Below, one piece after another: positions 57,987 to 64,000 of a DNA stretch of 64,000 bases (the first letter of the stretch is position 1; each line of letters opens with the position of its first letter). The stretch covers positions 78,267 through 142,266 of the forward strand of contig CAZLQD010000039.1 of assembly GCA_964561605.1 (NCBI GenBank), written 5' to 3'. The translations under genes were made by a program, and so were the position numbers. Source of the DNA: JALUZX01 sp964561605. GTDB lineage: Bacteria > Planctomycetota > UBA1135 > JALUZX01. The notes under the pieces were generated by a model. That model was not told the DNA's origin and ran no database searches. It worked only from the letters and a program-made list of their open reading frames with translations.

Positions 57987-59378
57987 ATGAGGATCTACTT
58001 TCACGGCGCCGCCCGCACCACCACGGGCTCCATGCACCTTCTGGCGGTCAACGGCAAACGCATCCTACTGGAATGCGGCCTCTACCAGGGCAAGAGGAAG
58101 GATGCTTTCGAGCGGAACAGGAACATCCCCTTCGACCCGTCCACCATCGACGTGGTCCTCCTCTCCCACGCCCACATCGACCACTCCGGGAACCTTCCCA
58201 CCCTGGTCCGCCGGGGCTTCCGGGGACCCATCCTGGCCACGCCCGCCACGCGGGACCTCTGTGCCATCATGCTCCTCGACTCGGCCCACCTCCAGGAGAG
58301 GGACGTCTACTACGTGAACAAACGCCGCGCCAAGCAGGGCAAGAGGCTCTTCGAACCACTATATACGGCTGATGACGTCTTCCACGCTCTGGAGCACTTC
58401 CACAAGCTGCCCATGGAGAAACCCACGGAAGTGGTCCCGGGGGTGACGGTCACCTACCACGATTCGGGCCACATCCTCGGCTCGGTCCTGATGACGCTCG
58501 ACCTGGACGAGAAAGGCCGGAAACGCCGGATGCTTTTTACCGGTGACATGGGACGGAAGGACATGCCCATCATCAGGGATCCCTACGTGGTCCACGACGT
58601 GGACATCCTTCTGACCGAAAGCACTTACGGGAACCGGGTCCACCCGCCCCACGAGGACGTGAAGAAGGCCCTGGAAGAGCTGGTGAAGAAGGTCAAGGAC
58701 CGGCGCTCCCGCCTCCTCATCCCTGCCTTCAGCGTGGGCCGCACGCAACGGATCCTCTACAGGCTCCACGAACTCTGGCGGGAGGGCCGCCTGGAGGAGA
58801 TCCCCGTCTACGTGGACAGTCCACTCTCGGTCAAGGCGACCTACATCTACGAAGAACATCCCGAGTGCTACGACAAGGAGATGAAGATCTTCTCCAGGGA
58901 CAGCGACGAGCCCTTCTCCTTCGGAAAGGTCCGTTTCGTGCGGACTCCCGAGGAATCCAAGCGACTCAACGGCATGAAGGGCCCCATGGTGATCATTTCC
59001 GCCTCGGGCATGTGCGAAGGCGGAAGAGTGCTCCACCACCTGGAACACACCCTGGGGGACTCCAGGAACATCGTCCTCTTCGTGGGCTACCAGGCGGAAC
59101 ACACCCTGGGCCGCCGGCTCGTGGACGGAATCACCCCCGTCAGGATCTACGGCGAAGAGATGGACGTGCGGGCCGAGATCCACAGCATCCAGGCCTTGAG
59201 CGCCCACGCCGACAGGAACGAGCTCCTTTCCTACTTCAAGCAGATGGGACCCGAGGTGGACAAGGCCTTCGTGGTCCACGGCGAGCCCGACCAGGCCGAA
59301 CCCTTCGCCCAGGCCCTGCGGGACCTGGGCGCCCGGGAGGTCTCCGTCCCCGAGAGGGACACCTCGGTCAAGGTCTGA
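57987..59378 (+). CDS. Beta-CASP metallo-beta-lactamase (RNA-processing exonuclease family)
   Basis: A 463-residue zinc nuclease of the CPSF73/Ysh1-like type. Metal ligands: HAHIDHSG (His61, His63, Asp65, His66), His162 in HDSGHILGS, Asp187 in FTGDMG. Beta-CASP motifs: Glu211 in LTESTYGNR, the Ser/Gly-rich LIPAFSVGRTQ, and QALSAHADRNEL, with VVHGEPDQAEPFAQAL at the end. Family members act on RNA; no KH or RNase J-type C-terminal domain is present. ATG 57987 has GGAGGG upstream. The fucosidase gene follows after 59 bases. Confidence 0.88.
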   Translation: MRIYFHGAARTTTGSMHLLAVNGKRILLECGLYQGKRKDAFERNRNIPFDPSTIDVVLLSHAHIDHSGNLPTLVRRGFRGPILATPATRDLCAIMLLDSAHLQERDVYYVNKRRAKQGKRLFEPLYTADDVFHALEHFHKLPMEKPTEVVPGVTVTYHDSGHILGSVLMTLDLDEKGRKRRMLFTGDMGRKDMPIIRDPYVVHDVDILLTESTYGNRVHPPHEDVKKALEELVKKVKDRRSRLLIPAFSVGRTQRILYRLHELWREGRLEEIPVYVDSPLSVKATYIYEEHPECYDKEMKIFSRDSDEPFSFGKVRFVRTPEESKRLNGMKGPMVIISASGMCEGGRVLHHLEHTLGDSRNIVLFVGYQAEHTLGRRLVDGITPVRIYGEEMDVRAEIHSIQALSAHADRNELLSYFKQMGPEVDKAFVVHGEPDQAEPFAQALRDLGAREVSVPERDTSVKV

Positions 59379-59437
59379 TCCATGAAGGAAACCCCGCTCC
59401 CTGGAAGAAGAAACCCTTCCATCCGAACCGCGGAAAA

Positions 59438-61198
59438 ATGACCATGAAAAGAAAACCCCTTCTTGCTTCCGCCCTCCTTTCGACCCTTTTCCTCCCCTTC
59501 CCCGCCTCCTCCGCCCAGGCCCCGCCCCTCCCCAAGGAAACGAAAGCCCAAAGGGACGCCCGGATGGCCTGGTGGAGGAAGGCCCGCTTCGGCATGTTCA
59601 TCCACTGGGGCCTCTACGCCATCCCCGCCGGAGTATGGAAGGGGAAGAAGATCCCCGGCGCGGGCGAGTGGATCATGAGCCACGCCAAGATCCCCCCGTC
59701 CGAATACGAGAAGCTGGCCGCCCGCTTCAACCCGGTGAAGTTCGACGCCGACCGCTGGGCGGAGATCGCCAAGGAAGCGGGCATGAAGTACGTGGTGATC
59801 ACCACCAAGCACCACGACGGCTTCTGCCTCTTCGATTCCAAGCTCACCAAGTACGACGTCATGGACGCCACGCCCTTCAAGCGGGACATCATGAAGGAGC
59901 TCTCGGAGGCCTGCGCCCGCAAAGGAATCCGGATGTGCTGGTACCATTCCATCCTGGACTGGCACCACCCGGACTACCTTCCCCGCAGGCCGTGGGACAA
60001 GCGGCCCGTGGCCGGCCACAGCCTGGACAAGTACATCGCCTACATGAAGGGCCAGCTCAGGGAACTCCTCACCAACTACGGTCCCATCGGGGTCCTCTGG
60101 TTCGACGGCGGCTGGGAGCACACCCCCCGGGAGCTCCACTCCTGGGAGATCGTCGGGATGATCCGCTCCATTCAGCCCAAGATCATCATCAACAACAGGC
60201 TCAGGATCCCCCAGGACTTCGACACCCCCGAGCAGCACATCCCCCCCACGGGCCTTCCCGGCCGGGACTGGGAGACCTGCATGACCATGAACCACACATG
60301 GGGATACAAGAAGTACGACAACGACTGGAAGAGCTACCCCGACCTTCTCCGCAAGCTCGTGGACATCGCCAGCAAGGGAGGGAACTTCCTCCTCAACGTA
60401 GGCCCCACCGCGGAGGGTTTGATCCCCGAGCCGTCGGTGGAGCGGCTCCTCGCCATGGGAAAGTGGCTGAAGAAATACGGTGAGAGCATCTACGGGACCG
60501 CGGCCAGCCCCTTCCTGCGCCTCTCCTGGGGCCGGTGCACCCGGAAGCCCGGGAAGCTCTACCTCCACGTCTTCCGGTGGCCCTCCGACGGCAGGCTCCT
60601 CGTTCCCGGTCTCCGCAACCAGGTGACCTCGGCCCGCGTTCTGGGCGTTTCCTCCGGCAAGGCTCTCCCCCTGGAGAGGAAGGGGGACGACTGGATCGTG
60701 ACCCTCCCCCCCTCCGCTCCCGACGAGGTGGATTCCGTGGTTGTTCTCGAAATCGAGGGGAAGCCCGACGTGGACGCCGCCATCCGCCCCGGCCCGGACG
60801 GCTCGGTCCTCCTGGAGGCCGCCCTGGCGGCCATCACCACGGGAAGGCCCAGGTACACCCAGCGGAACGGAATGAAGGCCATCACCCGCTGGACCCGCAA
60901 CTCCGAGATCCTCTCCTGGAAATTCCGGGCGAAGAAGGCCGGCATCTACCGGGTGGCCATCACCTATTCCTGTCCCAAGGGCAGGGAGGGGACCCGTTAC
61001 TCCCTCCAGGTTGGGGGGAACATCCTCTCCCGGACGGTCCGCGCCACTTCCTCGGCGAGGGATTTCCGGACCGACGAGTTGGGAACGGTCCACCTCCTGG
61101 AGCCCGGAGTCTACGAACTCCGGATCGTCCCAGTCCAGGTGGCCAAAGGCCTTGTCATGAACTTCCGTTCCCTTTCCCTGGAACCCCTGAAGGAGTAG
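59438..61198 (+). CDS. GH29 alpha-L-fucosidase, secreted
   Basis: A 586-residue exported glycosidase that removes alpha-L-fucose from glycans. Signal peptide (about 1-26), then the GH29 (beta/alpha)8 domain: ARFGMFIHWGLYAIPAGVW, TTKHHDGFCLFDS, and the nucleophile Asp223 in VLWFDGGW; GGNFLLNVGPTAEGLIP ends the core. A C-terminal beta domain (about 450-586) may bind carbohydrate. ATG 59438; a second ATG at 59444 is in frame. The FtsK-like gene starts three bases past the stop, so the two are co-transcribed. Confidence 0.9.
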   Translation: MTMKRKPLLASALLSTLFLPFPASSAQAPPLPKETKAQRDARMAWWRKARFGMFIHWGLYAIPAGVWKGKKIPGAGEWIMSHAKIPPSEYEKLAARFNPVKFDADRWAEIAKEAGMKYVVITTKHHDGFCLFDSKLTKYDVMDATPFKRDIMKELSEACARKGIRMCWYHSILDWHHPDYLPRRPWDKRPVAGHSLDKYIAYMKGQLRELLTNYGPIGVLWFDGGWEHTPRELHSWEIVGMIRSIQPKIIINNRLRIPQDFDTPEQHIPPTGLPGRDWETCMTMNHTWGYKKYDNDWKSYPDLLRKLVDIASKGGNFLLNVGPTAEGLIPEPSVERLLAMGKWLKKYGESIYGTAASPFLRLSWGRCTRKPGKLYLHVFRWPSDGRLLVPGLRNQVTSARVLGVSSGKALPLERKGDDWIVTLPPSAPDEVDSVVVLEIEGKPDVDAAIRPGPDGSVLLEAALAAITTGRPRYTQRNGMKAITRWTRNSEILSWKFRAKKAGIYRVAITYSCPKGREGTRYSLQVGGNILSRTVRATSSARDFRTDELGTVHLLEPGVYELRIVPVQVAKGLVMNFRSLSLEPLKE

Positions 61199-61201
61199 GC
61201 C

Positions 61202-62989
61202 TTGGCGGGGAGAGGGAAGAAGAGCGTGAAAGGGAGGGCCGCCCCCAGGCTCGGCCCGGCCATCATCCTCTTCCTCTCCGCCCTGGCCTTCGGCTGGTCC
61301 CTGGCGGAGTGGCCCATGGGAGCCTTCGGCCCCCCAACGCGGCCCTCCGGCGTGGGTCCCTTCCTGGGGTGGGCCCCGGCGGGAGCCCTGTATTTTCTCC
61401 TCGGATACGGGGCCTACCTGGTCCCACTCTTCCTGCTCCTGGCGGTCTATCCCTTCCTGGCCCTGCCGTCCTCCCGCCGGAGGACCCTCCTCCTCAGGGG
61501 ACTCCTCCTGGTCCTCCTCGGGGCCTGCTGGTCCTCGGTGGTGAACCAGGCCCATTTCATGGGCTACCAGGCGGGAGGGCTCCTGGGGGACCTCTTCGCC
61601 AAGGCCCTGGAGGGACTTCTCGGCCCCAAGTACTGGGGTTGGGCGGGCCTGGGCCTGCTCCTCCTCCTCACCCCCCCGGCGGCGGGCCTCTCCTGGAAGA
61701 TCCTCGTCCTTCCCCTGAAACTCTTCTTCTCCCCGGCCCGCCGGGCGGAGAAGAAAAGGAAGAAGAAGGAAAAAACGGAGGATGGACCGGAAGGGCCTCC
61801 TCCCCGGGAGGGCCCCGCCCGGGGAAAGAGGAAGGAGATCCCTTCCCAGGTCTACCCGGAACCCGCCGGCAAGTCCCCCCTTCCCCTATCCATCCTTCCC
61901 GGCCCGCCTCCTTCGGCAGGGGAAAGGGAGGCCACCCTGGAGAGGGACCTACCCGCCATGGCGGAAAAGATCGCCCGCGTGGCCGCCCAGGTGGCCAAGG
62001 TGGAGATCGAGCCCCTTCCCGGGGAGTCCCGGGTGGGGCTCTCCTCCCTCACCCTGGCCTTCCGGAAGGCCCCGGGGGAGAGGCGCACCGTCACCCGCCT
62101 CGAGAAGGCCCTCAAGGACATCGGCCTGGAGCTGGGCCGCTCCCCCGTCCGCCTGGAACTGGGGGAGGTCCTCAAGTTCCAGCTCCCCCTGAAGGAGGTG
62201 GAACGGACTTTCGTCTGGACCAGGCCCCTCCTGGAGGAATGCCCCCCTACGAAAGGCCCGCCCCAGTACGTCCTGGGCCGGACCCAGGAAGGGAATCCCT
62301 ACCTCCTGGACGCCGAGAAGGCAGTCCACGTCCTCGTGGCGGGCGAGACGGGAGGGGGCAAGTCCGTTCTCCTCCACGCCATGATCTTCAGCCTCCTCTT
62401 CCGCTATCCCCCGGACGGAGTCTGGCTCGCCCTGGCGGACTTCAAGGGGACCGAATTCCACCGCTACCGGGGATGCCCCCACCTCTGGCATCCGCCCTGC
62501 CTGGACGAGGGGGATTTCCCCGCCCTCCAGGCCCGGCTCGTGGAAGAAATGGCCCGCCGAAAGGAGATCGTCCGCAAGGACCCGGCGGCCCGCCTTCCCT
62601 ACCTCTTCGTCTTCCTCGACGAGTTCAGCGGCCTGGACACCCGGCCCCTGGTCAAGCTCTTCGCCCAGGCCCGGGCCTTCCGGATCCGGTTCGTCCTGGC
62701 CACCCAGTATCCCAAGGCCAGCGTAGTCACCACCGAGATCAAGGCCAACCTGACCACCCGGATCGCCCTGAGCCTCCGCGACGGATATGCATCCCGGACC
62801 GTTTTGGATTCCTCCGACGCCACCACCCTCTCCGGGGCGGGGGATTGCCTGGTCCAAGAGGGCGGGACCCTCACACGAATCCAGGTCCCCTGGGTCCGGG
62901 ACGAATCCCGGGGCGGTGAGAGCGAGCTGGCCGCCCTGGTGGAATTCCTCTCCAAGAATCCTCTCCCCGGAAAGGGAAAGCGCCTGTGA
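61202..62989 (+). CDS. ftsK: FtsK/SpoIIIE-type DNA translocase lacking the gamma domain
   Basis: A 595-residue membrane-anchored DNA motor. Four to five transmembrane helices (about 18-180) and a charged Pro-rich linker (about 180-245) precede the motor: an alpha domain (about 255-340), Walker A GETGGGKSV (about 381-389), ALADFKGTEF and Walker B LFVFLDEFS, then ATQYPKASVVTTEIKANL and DSSDATTLSGAGD. The protein ends about 30 residues later, before any winged-helix gamma domain, so KOPS reading and XerD activation as in FtsK are not expected. TTG start at 61202 with AAGGAG six bases upstream. Confidence 0.9.
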   Translation: MAGRGKKSVKGRAAPRLGPAIILFLSALAFGWSLAEWPMGAFGPPTRPSGVGPFLGWAPAGALYFLLGYGAYLVPLFLLLAVYPFLALPSSRRRTLLLRGLLLVLLGACWSSVVNQAHFMGYQAGGLLGDLFAKALEGLLGPKYWGWAGLGLLLLLTPPAAGLSWKILVLPLKLFFSPARRAEKKRKKKEKTEDGPEGPPPREGPARGKRKEIPSQVYPEPAGKSPLPLSILPGPPPSAGEREATLERDLPAMAEKIARVAAQVAKVEIEPLPGESRVGLSSLTLAFRKAPGERRTVTRLEKALKDIGLELGRSPVRLELGEVLKFQLPLKEVERTFVWTRPLLEECPPTKGPPQYVLGRTQEGNPYLLDAEKAVHVLVAGETGGGKSVLLHAMIFSLLFRYPPDGVWLALADFKGTEFHRYRGCPHLWHPPCLDEGDFPALQARLVEEMARRKEIVRKDPAARLPYLFVFLDEFSGLDTRPLVKLFAQARAFRIRFVLATQYPKASVVTTEIKANLTTRIALSLRDGYASRTVLDSSDATTLSGAGDCLVQEGGTLTRIQVPWVRDESRGGESELAALVEFLSKNPLPGKGKRL

Positions 62990-63258
62990 TCCCCTGGCTG
63001 GTCTACTACATCCTGGCCGTCAACCTCCTCACCATCCTGGCCTTCGGGTGGGACAAGAGCCGGGCCGAGAGAGAGAAACGGCGGATCTCCGAGTTCCACC
63101 TCCTCCTTTTCGCCTTCCTGGGAGGATTCCCCGGCGCCTGGGCCGCCATGAGCCTCTTCCGCCACAAGACCCGGAAGACCTCCTTCAAACTCAAACTCGC
63201 CCTCGTCACCCTCCTCAACCCCCTCTGGCCGGCCCTCTATTTCCTCTTGCGCCGTTGA
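62986..63258 (+). CDS. DUF1294-family small membrane protein
   Basis: A 90-residue inner-membrane protein with two to three hydrophobic helices. FGWDKSRAEREKRRISE, then FHLLLFAFLGGFPGAWAAM and FRHKTRKTSFK, is the DUF1294 pattern. The GTG start at 62986 overlaps the ftsK-like stop as GTGA, so the two are translationally coupled. Function unknown. Confidence 0.88.
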   Translation: MIPWLVYYILAVNLLTILAFGWDKSRAEREKRRISEFHLLLFAFLGGFPGAWAAMSLFRHKTRKTSFKLKLALVTLLNPLWPALYFLLRR

Positions 63259-63448
63259 AAACCTCCTGGACCGGTTTCCCCCGGCGAGGAAGAGGGCTAT
63301 CTCCTCTCCCCGATCCCCAATCTCCTCCGGGCCTCGCGAAGCCACCGTTCCAATGCGTCCTAGTTCGTCACCTTCCCCCCCCTTGAAAACTCCGCCCAGG
63401 GAAGGAAGGGCGGGGGCTCCGGGAAAATACTAACCCGGGCGGAAATGT

Positions 63449-63643
63449 TTGGACCTTGGCCCGAGGAAATCCAAGAAAGGGTGCATGACCGAGAAAGATG
63501 CAAGAAGGATTTCTCCCGAGGCCCAAGAAAAGCCAAGGTTGAGAGTAACAAGGGCCTTGAAGGAAGGGATGACGATCACTGAGGCATCGAAAGCCTTCGG
63601 TGTTTCCAGGATATCTATCCATACCTGGAAAAGGGCATGGTAA
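63449..63643 (+). pseudogene. IS630-family transposase, N-terminal remnant
   Basis: 64 residues containing a helix-turn-helix (ALKEGMTITEASKAFGVSRI, then SIHTWKRAW), the usual N-terminal DNA-binding part of IS630 transposases. It stops at 63643. The first catalytic Asp region, normally about 100 residues later, is missing. GC content and codon use are lower than in the neighbours, fitting a transferred element. Confidence 0.6.
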
Positions 63644-63981
63644 AGTTTCTTCGTCGTCTTATCGGGAACACCGATAGGAGGGTGTATTTGATTCTGGATG
63701 GGCACCCCGTCCACCGATCCGTAAAAGTGCGGAATTGGATTTCCAGCCGTTCCGACAGGACCAATCTTTTCTTCCTTCCACCTTGTGCACCCACGCTCAA
63801 TCCTGACGAATACCTGAACAACGACGCCAAAGGCAACGCCCTTGGCCGTCAAAGGCCGTATTGCCTTTGGGAAAGGATGACAGCAGTTCGCTCATACCTC
63901 AAAAGTGTTCAGATGTTTCCAATGAAGGCAAGGAGCCATTTTCGTGCAAAGGATGTCAAATATGCGTCGACTAAAGTGTAA
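63637..63981 (+). pseudogene. IS630-family transposase, C-terminal remnant
   Basis: 114 residues in another frame, overlapping the first remnant by seven bases. VYLILDGHPVHRSVKVRNW holds the second catalytic Asp and LFFLPPCAPTLNPDEYLNND the terminal Glu of the DDE domain. The middle of the transposase, with the first Asp, is deleted, so it cannot be active. Possible terminal repeats are noted under the mobile element. Confidence 0.7.
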
Positions 63982-64000
63982 AAGGTTTACCGCTCCCGGT

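Larger units (their letters stand above)
63419..64000 (+). mobile_element. Degenerate IS630-family element
   Basis: Covers the two transposase remnants. CCGGGAAAATACTAACC at the left and CCGGGAGCGGTAAACC (reverse complement of the right end) share CCGGGA and a TA-AACC end and may be terminal repeats; flanking target-site duplications were not found, so the borders are guesses. Confidence 0.4.

Overview
The window is a 64 kb, high-GC, gene-dense bacterial chromosome segment, mostly core genome. Outer-membrane genes (a TonB-dependent receptor, a PilQ-type secretin, LpoB-type lipoproteins) point to a diderm bacterium. A secreted tripeptidyl-peptidase II-like subtilase, a VIT/vWA protein, a heparinase-like protein, a GH29 fucosidase, a serine palmitoyltransferase-like enzyme and the lack of rpmD (L30) would suit Planctomycetota or a related deep lineage. 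That placement is inference; no rRNA is present.

Layout. 1-10.2 kb is an accessory, envelope-related region: a partial heparinase-like gene, an S8 peptidase, a FIST-domain protein, a GT4 glycosyltransferase, an SLC13-type permease and a VIT/vWA protein. 10.3-13.9 kb (minus) is a four-lipoprotein cluster (a small PEGA-like protein, a COG3014-like protein, LpoB-like, and a double-domain LpoB/FlgO-like protein split by an A10 homopolymer frameshift). 14.1-21.5 kb (minus) holds coaX, a GspC/PDZ-like protein, pilT, obgE, rpmA, rplU, RNase E/G and a TIGR03936-type protein. 21.7-29.3 kb (minus) runs truA-hpf-ptsN-ptsH-pilM-pilN-pilO/P-pilQ, linking a PTS phosphorelay to type IV pilus assembly. 29.4-33.2 kb (minus) has tadA, two tRNA-Ser genes, a large Alu-bearing SRP RNA, dnaX, ybaB and recR.

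33.4-40.4 kb carries an acetyl/succinylornithine carbamoyltransferase, an SDR, the SPT-like enzyme and dnaE. 40.5-55.1 kb (minus) is one continuous S10-spc-alpha ribosomal cluster from rpsJ to rplQ, containing secY, adk, infA and rpoA, followed by an unannotated-looking small membrane protein. The last part has the TonB receptor (minus), then on the plus strand a beta-CASP metallo-beta-lactamase, the fucosidase, an FtsK-like translocase without its gamma domain, a DUF1294 protein, and an internally deleted IS630 transposase.

How the genes act together. The 16-27 kb region encodes much of a type IV pilus basal body and retraction motor (PilM, PilN, a fused PilO/PilP, PilQ, PilT); pilins, PilB and PilC are not in the window. 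The 40-55 kb block supplies the ribosome, transcription (RpoA) and secretion (SecY), and the SRP RNA serves the same export route. Many genes start at GTG or TTG, and many neighbours share 1-8 bases. I found no CRISPR array, prophage or defence island. The strongest items for a second look are the homopolymer-split lipoprotein, the large SRP RNA with a UGAC tetraloop, the PilO-PilP fusion, and substituted active-site or specificity residues in CoaX and the ornithine carbamoyltransferase.
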